Notes: generated from the sequence alone by a model not told the origin. A stretch of DNA of 64,000 bases from Micromonospora zingiberis (GCF_004331455.1 NZ_SJJR01000024.1:1-64000); one strand, 5' to 3'; shown: positions 16,877 through 25,129, counted from the stretch's first letter. Translations and numbers: made by a program.

Positions 16877-17074
16877 ATGTCGAGCAACGCCGAGCGGATG
16901 CCCGAGTGGCTGACCGCTGAGCACGTGCCTGCGGAGGAGTTGGCCCGCCGGCAGGGTGTGCGGCCGGTTGCCTCCGTCGATGACCTGGCCCGGCCGGACC
17001 TTTTCGAGTCCGACGAAGAGTTGGACGACTTCCTCGCCGACCTGTACGCCTCCCGGCGGGCCAGCGCCGCGTGA
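16877..17074 (+). CDS. VapB-type antitoxin (putative)
   Basis: 65 aa acidic protein (PDLFESDEELDDFLADLYAS near its end) directly upstream of a PIN toxin gene, with its stop overlapping the toxin start. Size, acidity and position fit the antitoxin of a type II toxin-antitoxin pair. No clear DNA-binding fold is seen. The start is ATG 16877 after GGAGGTGG. The pair sits about 275 bp inside the left att-like repeat, where such modules often help to stabilise integrated elements. Confidence 0.75.
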   Translation: MSSNAERMPEWLTAEHVPAEELARRQGVRPVASVDDLARPDLFESDEELDDFLADLYASRRASAA

Positions 17075-17475
17075 GCCTGGTCGTCCTGGACACCGACGTC
17101 GCGTCGGCGATCCTGCGGGGTCGGCTGCATGATCGGCTTCGTGCCCGGCTGGCCGGTAAGACCCTGTGCATCACGTTCGTCACGCTCGGAGAATTGACCA
17201 AGTGGACCGTGCTGCGGAGCTGGGGGCCGCGCAAGCTGGCCGACCTCGCGCAGTGGCGATCCGGCGTGGTGCTGCTGCCCTTCGATGAGGCGGTGGCGAC
17301 GACCTGGGGCCAGCTCCAGGCGAGGGCGCAGCATCGGGGGCGTCCCCGTCCGACGAACGACTCCTGGATCGCGGCCTGCTGCCTGGTCGACCGGCTGCCG
17401 CTGGCAACCTTCAACGGCAAGGACTACGCCGACTTCGCCGAGTACGACGGCCTACGCCTGTTCGACGTCTCGTAG
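17071..17475 (+). CDS. PIN-domain ribonuclease toxin (VapC-type)
   Basis: 134 aa PIN domain protein, probably a VapC-like RNase. The four acidic metal-binding positions are visible: Asp in VLDTDVAS (residues 5-12), Glu in TLGELTKW, Asp in TNDSWIAA and Asp in NGKDYADF. The start GTG 17071 overlaps the antitoxin stop (GTGA). The RNA target cannot be inferred. Confidence 0.85.
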   Translation: MSLVVLDTDVASAILRGRLHDRLRARLAGKTLCITFVTLGELTKWTVLRSWGPRKLADLAQWRSGVVLLPFDEAVATTWGQLQARAQHRGRPRPTNDSWIAACCLVDRLPLATFNGKDYADFAEYDGLRLFDVS

Positions 17476-17735
17476 CTTCGCCAGACCCGGCCCGTCGGGA
17501 CCGGACGGCGGTGACTGGTCCTGCCGGTCGGCAGCCGGTCGCACCTACATACCCGGTGGCAAGCCGCGGAGCGGCGCGGCAGCCGATCGCCCCGACCTCG
17601 GCGGTGGATGACCACTTCCGCGATCGTCCCTGGCCCTGACACCGACAGCCTGGAGGGCGAAGCGATGCAAGTGGGCCGGGGCCAGGGACGGCTTGGGGAC
17701 AGCAGGGACGGCCGCTCCGAACTATCGTGCCGCCC

Positions 17736-17891
17736 ATGCAATGGAACGTTTTTCTCCCACTCCCACAGATGTTCTTCGCGCTGGCCCTGTGGCTGGCTGG
17801 GCAGGCCGTCCTGTACTTCGTGATCCGGATGGCTGTGCGCCACGCCATTGAGGACGCGGATCGTCGGCGAGCATCACAGCAACTCGGGTAA
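17736..17891 (+). CDS. 51-aa single-pass membrane protein, probably leaderless
   Basis: Short ORF with ATG 17736 and TAA 17889-17891. The protein starts MQWNVFLPLPQMFFALA, has one hydrophobic helix (about 9-29) and a charged tail (HAIEDADRRRASQQLG). No Shine-Dalgarno is visible, but a TATCGT box at 17723-17728 lies at a distance typical of leaderless actinobacterial promoters. A strong hairpin follows the stop. The reading frame, helix and flanking signals support a real gene; the function is unknown. Confidence 0.6.
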   Translation: MQWNVFLPLPQMFFALALWLAGQAVLYFVIRMAVRHAIEDADRRRASQQLG

Positions 17892-17898
17892 GTCGTAG

Positions 17899-17959
17899 AG
17901 CCCCGCCCCGCCGGCCGATGCCGGCCGCAGGCCGCCAGCAGGCCGAGTGGGGCGGGGCT
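17899..17959 (+). terminator. Hairpin with structured loop
   Basis: Arms 17899-17909 and 17949-17959 pair perfectly over 11 bp; the 39-nt loop contains a further GCCGGC dyad. It lies eight bases after the 51-aa ORF. Confidence 0.7.
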
Positions 17960-18312
17960 GCACCGCGCGAGCGCGGTGCCTTGATCCTATTGAGAACGTT
18001 TCGGCAGTGGTGACGACCTACACGACCTAGACGTGGTCGTCGTCAACCGGACCGGAGACAGCAGATTCCGGCCTCGTGACCACTCGACAGCTTGTAAGTT
18101 CTGGGCGCACCGTCCGGCGCGATCCATTCACGTCTGCCACCTCGGGCGACTGTCCGTGCCCGACCGCAGGTGGCTGGCCTCGTCCCGGATCGTTGCTGTC
18201 ACCGTAGCTGTCGACAGCCGTTGCCGGACTCCCACGCCTAAGATCAGCGGATCGTCGACCGCCGTCCGTTGCCGACGTTCACAAGCTGCAGATCGCGACG
18301 GGCCAGGGCGAC
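17960..18312. other. Intergenic region upstream of the PD-(D/E)XK gene
   Basis: About 350 bp with no supported gene. Base composition starts to fall toward the lower GC of the following genes. An imperfect dyad (GACGACCTACACG... ACGTGGTCGTCGTC) near 18010-18045 is the only structure noticed. Confidence 0.5.
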
Positions 18313-19185
18313 GTGGTGCTGGGCCTTGACGAGGAACAACAGACCCGTGACGCTGGATTGGTGGCTGATGATTCTGCTCTAGGCACCTACGCAGTTGCGA
18401 TCTCGCACGTGCGGCTTACTTGGGCCATCCAGCAACTCGCGGAGCTAGGGCCACAGCGCCTTAGCCACCTAAAAATCCGATCCGGCGAGCACCTGGCCGC
18501 GATCCTCTTGACCTCATTCTTGGCGGCACCGCCACACAAACTAGACACGGATGGCGGTGTTGATCTCCTATTCCGACTGGATCCGGACAGTCATCCAAAA
18601 GACTTTTTCGCACGCCAGCCAGCAGCAGCTTTCGAGGTCAAGTCGGTACCCGGCCCCTACAGAAGGGTCGAGGACGGAATCAATCGGACGCTCCGCAGCG
18701 GCGCAAACGCCAAGGGCATGGGTGTTGAGGTGCTGGTTGAGAGCGCCGCAGACATCCTTCGGTCAGCACTGCCGATAGTTCGGAACATCGAGGGGGTCCT
18801 CGGTCGCAAGGTTAGCGGCGACGTTTCGAGGAACGGCTTCATCATAATTCATCCATTTGACCGATTCGCCTTGGAGACTGTCGAATCGGCCTTAATGGCA
18901 CCGCACCTATCGCCGCTTCCCCCAGATATACACCTGGACACCGTATGGATTCTGTGGTTCCCAGACCACTTAACCATGTGGTCACGTGAGCGTCGGGAGT
19001 GGATAGAACTGGTCTTCAACACCTACGACCCAAGTCATCTAGAAGAGTCGGACCTGTCAGTGCTACAGCAGTTCAGCTCAGAATTCCTAACTATTCTTGG
19101 ATACAGCGGTGGAGATCCGTACTACTTCTCATTCGAGAGCACGAGTTCGGCGGGCGGTAGCGACGCTCAGAGATCGAGTGAGTGA
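18313..19185 (+). CDS. Putative PD-(D/E)XK-type nuclease
   Basis: 290 aa, not recognised as a named family. A D...ExK arrangement typical of restriction-like nucleases is present: GGVDLLFRLD (about residues 81-90) followed by AAFEVKSVPG (about 105-114). The rest is alpha/beta without membrane segments. GTG 18313 is the only plausible start and has a weak ribosome binding site. Codon use includes many A/T-ending codons unlike the flanking chromosome, so recent transfer is likely. It converges with the second nuclease gene at 19291. A defence role is inferred from the island context only. Confidence 0.6.
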   Translation: MVLGLDEEQQTRDAGLVADDSALGTYAVAISHVRLTWAIQQLAELGPQRLSHLKIRSGEHLAAILLTSFLAAPPHKLDTDGGVDLLFRLDPDSHPKDFFARQPAAAFEVKSVPGPYRRVEDGINRTLRSGANAKGMGVEVLVESAADILRSALPIVRNIEGVLGRKVSGDVSRNGFIIIHPFDRFALETVESALMAPHLSPLPPDIHLDTVWILWFPDHLTMWSRERREWIELVFNTYDPSHLEESDLSVLQQFSSEFLTILGYSGGDPYYFSFESTSSAGGSDAQRSSE

Positions 19186-19290
19186 ATCAACATGCGTTGA
19201 TCACCGCTCGGCTCAGGACAACGCGCCAGTCAATCGCGGCTCCCCTCACCTTCTGGTCCCCGCATTGACAATGAGCGAATTCGGCCAGAT

Positions 19291-20679
19291 TCATGCCGGC
19301 AGAGGCGAAACCTCCACGCCCGCGGAGCGAAATAGATCTGTGAAGAAATGCCGCAGAGTTTCTCTCGCCTGATGCCGGTCCTGCAACTCGACACTACCGA
19401 ATCGGAACACCTCATAACCACTCAGCTTGAGTTCCCTGTCGGCACGCATGTTGCCGGCATACCGGGCCGGGTCCGGGTGACCGTTCCTGGCGTAGTGGTG
19501 CATGCCGTCAACCTCCAATACCACACGCAGACCATGTGGCAAGAGCATCAAGAAGTCCATGCGGAATCGCAACATTGCTTGCACTCCGCGCATGCGGACA
19601 GTCTTCGGGTCCCAGTGCAGCCACACTTCAGGCAGAAGCGCGGGCAGATCGTATACGGCAGTTCCGAACAGCTCATGATAAAGGTCATACAACAGCCTCT
19701 GCGGCGGCGATTCTGCGGGAAGGCTGCTTCGCAACCGCTTGTAGAGCGTCGACTTCGCTTCGGCATCGCTTCGCAGGTTACGCGTCTCCTTCCACCACAC
19801 CTGCAGGTCACGCCATCGGACCCCGTCCGCGCCAAGCGGGCGGTCATATACCAGCACGTCCTCGGCGTTACCGACAATCTCGATGTCGTTGTTGACGGCA
19901 TCAACGATCCGAATGTCTGGCTTGGACCGCGAGGCGAAAACGATATTCTTCGGACGCTTGGAGGTCGCCGTCTTCGTAGATACTAAGAAGAACACCGGAT
20001 AACCGCCGTCCGTGCCGGCTTCCCGCAGCTCGACACTTTCCGTTCGTAAGTGTCGATTCATCGTTGTAGCGATGTGCCGCTGGGCCGCCTCGTCGGGCAC
20101 TACGTCAGCGGACGTCATCCCTTCGAGGAACAACGAAAACCGCCTATCGGACGCCTCGAAGACACCGAGGCTCTCGAATAGTTCCTCGGTCGACCAGTCC
20201 CCGGGATTGTCGAACACGTGTCGGTGGATGCGTGTACGCAGGTTCGACCCGTCATTCAGAAGCGCGGCGAAGGGGTTGTCGTCCAGTACCCATAGACTGT
20301 CCAGAAGGGCCTCGAATCTTCGAGCGCCGTGAACCAGGTACTCCAAGTCAAGATCCCGTGCGATCTCACGCCGAACCCGCTTGGAGATCGGAAGGGGATG
20401 TGCAGCTGCCCACAACACGTCCTGGATCCCGTTCCGGGTCCGCACGTCAAGGTGCTCGTACACCAGAACCCGTTCGGCGAGCTGAGGCAAGCCAACGTCG
20501 GGCAACGCCAGGAAGCTGCTGCGGGCCCGCTCGTACTTCGAGCCCTCACTCACCGGTGTCGGCAGCCCGAGCTGCTTGCAAGCATCAGCAAGGGCCTTGT
20601 GAGTATTCGACTCACTGATCATCGAGGGCACGAATCCCAGGATCTCCCGCAGTGTCGCCAGGTCTGGTCCGGTCGCCAT
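19291..20679 (-). CDS. AbiJ-NTD3-like / C-terminal PD-(D/E)XK endonuclease-like protein
   Basis: 462 aa. The C-terminal 90 residues have a Vsr/DUF559-like nuclease pattern: FRMDFLMLLP, VVLEVDGMHHY, then DRELKLSGYEVFRFG, with Asp and Glu-x-Asp as candidate metal ligands. The N-terminal half (helical, ALADACKQLGLPTPV, NPGDWSTEELFESLGVFEAS) resembles what I remember as AbiJ N-terminal-type domains of phage-conflict proteins; that is memory-based. The start is ATG 20679 (MATGPDLATL), with no visible Shine-Dalgarno, perhaps leaderless; the upstream ATG 20736 adds an unrelated stretch. A stand-alone abortive-infection or restriction factor is the best guess. Confidence 0.65.
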   Translation of the reverse strand: MATGPDLATLREILGFVPSMISESNTHKALADACKQLGLPTPVSEGSKYERARSSFLALPDVGLPQLAERVLVYEHLDVRTRNGIQDVLWAAAHPLPISKRVRREIARDLDLEYLVHGARRFEALLDSLWVLDDNPFAALLNDGSNLRTRIHRHVFDNPGDWSTEELFESLGVFEASDRRFSLFLEGMTSADVVPDEAAQRHIATTMNRHLRTESVELREAGTDGGYPVFFLVSTKTATSKRPKNIVFASRSKPDIRIVDAVNNDIEIVGNAEDVLVYDRPLGADGVRWRDLQVWWKETRNLRSDAEAKSTLYKRLRSSLPAESPPQRLLYDLYHELFGTAVYDLPALLPEVWLHWDPKTVRMRGVQAMLRFRMDFLMLLPHGLRVVLEVDGMHHYARNGHPDPARYAGNMRADRELKLSGYEVFRFGSVELQDRHQARETLRHFFTDLFRSAGVEVSPLPA

Positions 20680-20849
20680 TGGAGGATTGTGGCAGAGCGA
20701 GGCGCGTCGTACCGACGTCCACTGGCAGCGGGCCAAAGACCCGCGTCGTTGGGTTTACTTCGTGGCGATCTAGACTTATATGCCCCGATATCCGCCAGAT
20801 AATGGGCGTCTTAACCGCCCTCGCTGTGAGGCATAATCCTGTCGTGGTG

Positions 20850-21482
20850 ATGTTGTGTGCGACTCCGCCTGCTACGCCGGGTGGCGCTGGTTGGCAGGAA
20901 TGGATCCCGGCATGCTCAGCTCTGATCGCAGCAGCAGCCCTCATCGTTTCGATCTTGAATCGACGAACGGCAAACAAGGCGCTTCGCCTGTCGTTGGCCC
21001 AAGAGGACCGGCGCATTGCGCGATTGGATCTGCAGCTAATGGAGCAGATCAGCTTTCGCCCAAGGGGCGCGGATTATCGCTGGGTTCTAGCCCAGGTGCT
21101 AATTATCAATCGCAGCGACCGTGACGGTTCGATCGTTAAGGCCGAGTTGAGGGTTGGGTATCTAACAAATGCGGGCGCGAGATTAGATGTCCACCTCCCT
21201 CATGCATCTCTACGTGAATCTGATCCAATTAAGCCAGACGTTGAGTCCATAAAGCTTCCCGCGCTAATTAAGGCAAACGATGCGATATCAGGTTGGCTCA
21301 GCTTTAAGGTCAAAAATGAGTTGACCAATGATCGGCGGGTTGAAGAATATCTTGTGCTCGTCCATGACAGTCGCGGACCAGTCGAATCTAGTCCCATCTG
21401 GGCCATGCGGGAGATAGTCGATGAAGAAGATCAAGCAGCGGAACCCCTTGAAGCCAACCAGGGTCGAGAAGATCTCACTTGA
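20850..21482 (+). CDS. Membrane-anchored protein, unknown (first gene of a trio)
   Basis: 210 aa with one N-terminal membrane helix (about 20-38, IPACSALIAAAALIVSIL) followed by a basic/coiled stretch (RRTANKALRLSLAQEDRRIA) and a beta-rich soluble domain. I chose ATG 20850; ATG 20802 and nearby GTG codons are alternatives. The gene has lower GC than the chromosome. It overlaps the next gene by 62 bp, and a PLD-like nuclease gene follows, so the three may form one operon. No known domain is recognised. Confidence 0.6.
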   Translation: MLCATPPATPGGAGWQEWIPACSALIAAAALIVSILNRRTANKALRLSLAQEDRRIARLDLQLMEQISFRPRGADYRWVLAQVLIINRSDRDGSIVKAELRVGYLTNAGARLDVHLPHASLRESDPIKPDVESIKLPALIKANDAISGWLSFKVKNELTNDRRVEEYLVLVHDSRGPVESSPIWAMREIVDEEDQAAEPLEANQGREDLT

Positions 21483-22014
21483 CCTCCGTCTTCCAATTGT
21501 TGCTGATGGAGCACTTGCAGGCCCCCAAGTGGAAGGCTCCCTGGTTCCGGTTCTCATAGTTGACACAACGCGGCGCCCGGAGATCGAGGAGCTGATTCGG
21601 GTCCACCAGTTCGTTCCGAACGGAGACATAACATCTCAATGGGGCATTGTGGAGAAGCAACCCGATATGGTGGGCCTCATGCTGGACTTTCATCGGCCAG
21701 TTAGAGCGCGTGCGGTCCTAACATTTAGCATCGAGGACGAGGCGATTCTGGTCGAATCAGCCTTGACGGCCAAGGCTGTCTACCTTCAGTCGGGCAGTGC
21801 AGGTGACATCTTTAGCCAAAATCTTGATAATCCTAGGATTCTGATTGAGGTCCCAGCCGAGGACTTCCGGCCGAAGTGGGACCAGGTCTTCCTTCGAAGA
21901 ATGACTGACGTGCTGCGAAGGAAAAACGCTATCACTGAGAAGGAGGCTGGAAGGCACGCGCAGGAACTCATCCGACAGCTCAAGCGGTTTACCAACTTCC
22001 GGCTACCCAGGTAA
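21421..22014 (+). CDS. Unknown soluble protein (second gene of a trio)
   Basis: 197 aa, not recognised. It is mixed alpha/beta with a basic N-terminus (MKKIKQRNPLKPTRVEK) and a C-terminal Lys/Arg-rich helix (RRKNAITEKEAGRHAQELI). The start is ATG 21421 with GGGAGA about 6 bases upstream, inside the 3' end of the preceding gene; a 62-bp out-of-frame overlap is unusually long. No membrane segment or catalytic motif is seen. Low GC like its neighbours. Confidence 0.6.
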   Translation: MKKIKQRNPLKPTRVEKISLDLRLPIVADGALAGPQVEGSLVPVLIVDTTRRPEIEELIRVHQFVPNGDITSQWGIVEKQPDMVGLMLDFHRPVRARAVLTFSIEDEAILVESALTAKAVYLQSGSAGDIFSQNLDNPRILIEVPAEDFRPKWDQVFLRRMTDVLRRKNAITEKEAGRHAQELIRQLKRFTNFRLPR

Positions 22015-22139
22015 CCGGCTAACCAACTAGAAGTCGCCCGCTTAACCGGTCCGCTGAATCGTCGGCGGCTTGAAGTGGAACGTTGTGGTCTGACCTCAAA
22101 GCCACAGAAGCATGACGTGCAGATTCTTAGGATGTTTTC

Positions 22140-22979
22140 ATGGCCAGTCAAGATGTGGCTCGCCCCACGGGCACTCGAAGCCTCTCGGCGCATCAACGAT
22201 TCGTGCGATGGTCGGAGTCGCGCGCTTGGGCTAATGGCTCTATAGCTTTTGGCTCGGTTATTGCAAACCTCGTGCAGGGAATTCGTGATTTTACTCAAGA
22301 ATCGCGGCCCAATCGCGAAGAGTACTCGTGCGAACCCGTCGCGATCGGATGCGTGCCATGGATGAACAACGAGCGTCTCGTAGCGGCGCTTGCGCTGCTT
22401 CCCACATGCATCGTCATGACAAAGAATGCCAACGATCTACGAGCAGCGCACACACTTCAAGCTAACGGAATGCCACTTATTCCGGAATACCTTCCGGGTT
22501 TCGATTCCGTTGGATTCGTTGATGCCCATGGCCGTCGGCCGATTATGACACCCTATGGTCTTACCGGCCCGAGCCTGGAAGAACTTGGTCCGGTTCGCCT
22601 CGCCGGCTGGAGGAGTGACAGGGCCGCTCCACTCCTGCATGCCAAAATGTTGCTCCTTGCGGATGCACACCGATGGGAGACTGAGTGGGGTGATCGTTGG
22701 GAACTGCGACCCCGACGGGCATGGTTGGGCTCAGCGAACTGGACCCACGCGGCAGAAAGTGACCATCTCGAATTTGGTTTGTGGACAGACGAGCTGCTGC
22801 TTGTTAAGGAGGTTTCAGAGTTTCTCCTCGATCTACTAATGTTTTCCGAGCCTCTCGATACGACTGCGGACGAGCCTAGCCCCGATCTCGCTGACGCCGA
22901 GTGGGACCATGCAGCGTTTCATGAGGCGATGGCGGCCATGCGGGAAGATGACGACCCCTATGACGACGAGCCTGAGTAA
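22140..22979 (+). CDS. Phospholipase D-like (HKD) nuclease domain protein
   Basis: 279 aa with one HKD-type motif: HAKMLLLAD (about residues 175-183) followed by the GSANWT strand (about 200-205) and a conserved downstream acidic ESDHLEFGLWTD. A single HKD motif suggests that it works as a dimer, like Nuc and some restriction nucleases. The C-terminus is strongly acidic (DDDPYDDEPE). The ribosome binding site is weak. It follows two unknown genes in the same direction; the group is a candidate defence operon, with this protein as the likely effector. Confidence 0.7.
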   Translation: MASQDVARPTGTRSLSAHQRFVRWSESRAWANGSIAFGSVIANLVQGIRDFTQESRPNREEYSCEPVAIGCVPWMNNERLVAALALLPTCIVMTKNANDLRAAHTLQANGMPLIPEYLPGFDSVGFVDAHGRRPIMTPYGLTGPSLEELGPVRLAGWRSDRAAPLLHAKMLLLADAHRWETEWGDRWELRPRRAWLGSANWTHAAESDHLEFGLWTDELLLVKEVSEFLLDLLMFSEPLDTTADEPSPDLADAEWDHAAFHEAMAAMREDDDPYDDEPE

Positions 22980-22986
22980 CCATTTC

Positions 22987-23123
22987 GCCATCCCGTCTGC
23001 CGTCGACCCGCCCTTGTGAGAGCGGCCGGCCCGCCACGTCAAGCGGACCTTGACGTACGTTCGGACGCTGGCGGGTCGGGCGGCGGCCCGCTCCTCGCCC
23101 GGGTCGATGGCAGACGGGATGGC
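22987..23123. repeat. 137-bp imperfect palindrome, possible MITE
   Basis: The end blocks 22987-23009 and 23101-23123 are inverted 23-bp repeats with one mismatch, and a second nested dyad (ACGTCAAG 23036-23043 with 23049-23056) lies at the centre. The whole stretch could fold into one cruciform. It starts eight bases after the PLD gene stop, so it may also end that transcript. Size and terminal repeats fit a miniature inverted-repeat element. Confidence 0.7.
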
Positions 23124-23554
23124 CTGCCGCAACCACCCACGGACCGTGATCCGCCGACGGAGCCCGGCCATCCTGGAGCCGGAGCGCCCCCGCCGGAGGC
23201 GCAGTAGCCGCCACCCGGCGCCGCCGCGGCCGGCGTCCGCTGCCCTACGCCGCGCGGGCTCGTGGCCGCGCGGCCCGGCCGGCTGCCGGCCCACCACACC
23301 ACCTGTCAAGATCCTGTCATTCTGCGGCGGCCTACCGGGCTCCCCGCTCTCCGCGCCAGCCGCCGGGCGTGTTGCGTGGCCGGCGTGGAGCGACAGCGGA
23401 GCGACGGACGCGCGCCCAGGCGGCGGCGCGTGCGGCCCGTTCAGGGCCGCCTTGAGAGATGTACGGAAAGTCCTCCCAAACTGGCCGGCAGTCTCAGGTC
23501 AGCAGCCTGGCTGGCATTGCCTCTAGCAAGGGCGATAGTGCCGTGGGTGCCGTC
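23124..23554. other. Intergenic region without a supported gene
   Basis: About 430 bp of very GC-rich sequence between the 137-bp palindrome and the YdcF gene. Frames are open on several strands but none has a start signal and plausible product. It may hold remnants of element genes. Confidence 0.5.
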
Positions 23555-24214
23555 TTACTGCACGAGTCGGCTGGTGTAGCCGGCGTTGACCAGGCGGGTG
23601 TAGGCGGCGCGGACCTCGTCGGGGACGTGCTGCGGGATGGCGAAGCCGAGTTCGGCGTACTTCTCGATGCGTTGGGTGTCGCCGACGAGCATGTCCATGA
23701 CCTTCTTGGCGTCGCCGATGCTGGTCACGTAGTCGTCGAGTGAATGCGGGTGGGACGCGCAGATCACGTCGACTTCGGGCCAGAGTTTCTTGCAGGTAGC
23801 GTAGGCGCGACGCTGTTGGTACGGGCGGGACATGAGAACCAGGGACCGTGCCTCGATGTTGTTTGCGGCGAGCAGTGCGCGGGTGTTCTCGATGTTCTGG
23901 CCGGTGTTGGTGGCCTCGGTGTCGATGAGGATCACGTCGGCTGACACGCCGTGAGCTATGGCGTACTCCCGGTAGTGGACGGCTTCGCCCCGGGGAAAGG
24001 TGTCGATGGTGGTGGGGGCGTTGGCGCCGGTGAAGACCAGGCGCGGGTACATCCTCTGGTGGTAGAGGTCGGTGGCGACCTTGGCGACTCCGAGGTCATG
24101 GCTGCCGAGCCCGATGCCGACGTCAACAGGCCGGATCTCGTGGTGCATGTTGTGGTAGTCCCACAGGCGCTCGACGTCCGCGCGGTGCTCGGCGGGGATG
24201 CTCGGGGAAGTCAT
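23555..24214 (-). CDS. YdcF family protein (DUF218)
   Basis: 219 aa. The YdcF/ElyC/SanA fold is indicated by the block VDVGIGLGSHDLGVAKVA, the FTGANAPTT loop, DTEATNTGQNIENT and SLVLMSRPYQQRRA. Unlike SanA/ElyC it has no membrane segment, so it is a cytosolic form. Its biochemical role is not established. It lies 3 bp after the GntR gene on the same strand and is surely co-transcribed. I recall GntR-YdcF pairs recurring in actinobacterial integrative elements. Confidence 0.82.
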   Translation of the reverse strand: MTSPSIPAEHRADVERLWDYHNMHHEIRPVDVGIGLGSHDLGVAKVATDLYHQRMYPRLVFTGANAPTTIDTFPRGEAVHYREYAIAHGVSADVILIDTEATNTGQNIENTRALLAANNIEARSLVLMSRPYQQRRAYATCKKLWPEVDVICASHPHSLDDYVTSIGDAKKVMDMLVGDTQRIEKYAELGFAIPQHVPDEVRAAYTRLVNAGYTSRLVQ

Positions 24215-24217
24215 TGG

Positions 24218-24982
24218 TCAGTCGGGGATCTTGAAGCTGTACGACCAGGTGAAGCGGGATGCGGCGTGCACTCCGCGGGCGAACTCGACTGGTCGGCCCT
24301 CGTGGGTGTACGTGGTGCGGTGCAGGATCATCACCGGTTCTCCGGCGGGGAGCTGGAGTAGGTCGGTTTCCTCGGGCGTGGGCATGCGGGCGTGGACGGT
24401 CTCGGTCATCGTGTCGGGCTCCAAGCCTCGGGCGGTGAGGATGGCGAAGCCGCCGCCTCGGCCGGCTGGCCCTGGTGTCGGGTCAACCAGGGATGTGCCC
24501 TCCACGTCTTCGGGACGGTAGTAGCTGGTCAGCGTGTGCGTCGGTACGCCGGCCTCTTTGACCAGGCGGGCGCGTTCGTAGACGGGTGCGCCGGGCGAGA
24601 GTTCGAGCGCTGCGGCGACTTCGGCATCAGCTTCGGCCAGTCGTACCTCGTTGGTCTGGTCTCCTGGCGTCCAGGCGCGACCGGTGGCCTCGCGGTCGGC
24701 GGCGAACGCGACGAGCCCAGCTCTCCATTTGCTCTTGGCGTAGCGGTCGGTACCGAGGCGCTTCATTGCCACGCGTGGGCGGACGACGGTGCCGCGCCGA
24801 CGGACGGGCGTGACCAGTCCTTCGGCTTCGAGGACCCGTACCGCCTGCCGGACGGTGTTGATGTTGACGCCGTGCTCGGCGGCGATCTCGTCCTGCTTCG
24901 GCAGGGTGCTGCCCTCGGGGTAGTCGCCGCGCTGGATGGCCTGGCGCAGGAGCGCGGCCAGATCCCGGTACCCGATGCCCAC
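24218..24982 (-). CDS. GntR-family regulator with UTRA domain
   Basis: 254 aa. The N-terminal winged helix (about residues 5-75) includes LPKQDEIAAEHGVN and NTVRQAVRVLEAEGLV; the C-terminal UTRA ligand-binding domain follows. The start is GTG/ATG 24982. It is divergent from the small genes at 25130 onward, and two copies of a dyad at 25050 and 25092 flank that divergent promoter, so it is the likely repressor of them. In actinobacterial integrative elements such KorSA-like GntR proteins keep transfer functions silent. Confidence 0.88.
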   Translation of the reverse strand: MGIGYRDLAALLRQAIQRGDYPEGSTLPKQDEIAAEHGVNINTVRQAVRVLEAEGLVTPVRRRGTVVRPRVAMKRLGTDRYAKSKWRAGLVAFAADREATGRAWTPGDQTNEVRLAEADAEVAAALELSPGAPVYERARLVKEAGVPTHTLTSYYRPEDVEGTSLVDPTPGPAGRGGGFAILTARGLEPDTMTETVHARMPTPEETDLLQLPAGEPVMILHRTTYTHEGRPVEFARGVHAASRFTWSYSFKIPD

Positions 24983-25049
24983 TCGCTCCTCCTAGCCATG
25001 CGCCGCGTAGGGCTATCCCTACCAGCAAGTGTGCCCAACACGCGAACAT

Positions 25050-25063
25050 TAGAGCTAGTTCTA
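25050..25063. promoter_or_regulatory. GntR operator copy 1
   Basis: TAGAGCTAGTTCTA is a near-perfect dyad and occurs identically at 25092. It abuts the -35 box of the divergent promoter and lies 68 bp upstream of the GntR gene. Confidence 0.75.
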
Positions 25064-25095
25064 TTGACAGGGTGACGTCGGTCGGGTCATATAGA
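25064..25095 (+). promoter_or_regulatory. Rightward promoter between the two operators
   Basis: TTGACA at 25064-25069 is a consensus -35. TCATAT/CATATA at 25087-25093 is a plausible -10 at 17-18 bp spacing, overlapping operator copy 2. Binding of the GntR protein to both dyads would block RNA polymerase. Confidence 0.65.
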
Positions 25096-25105
25096 GCTAG
25101 TTCTA
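25092..25105. promoter_or_regulatory. GntR operator copy 2
   Basis: Identical 14-bp dyad to 25050-25063, 42 bp away centre to centre (four helical turns), so both copies face the same side of the DNA. It overlaps the -10 region and ends just before ATG 25106. Confidence 0.75.
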
Positions 25106-25129
25106 ATGTCTGGTTGGTGGGAGACCGTG

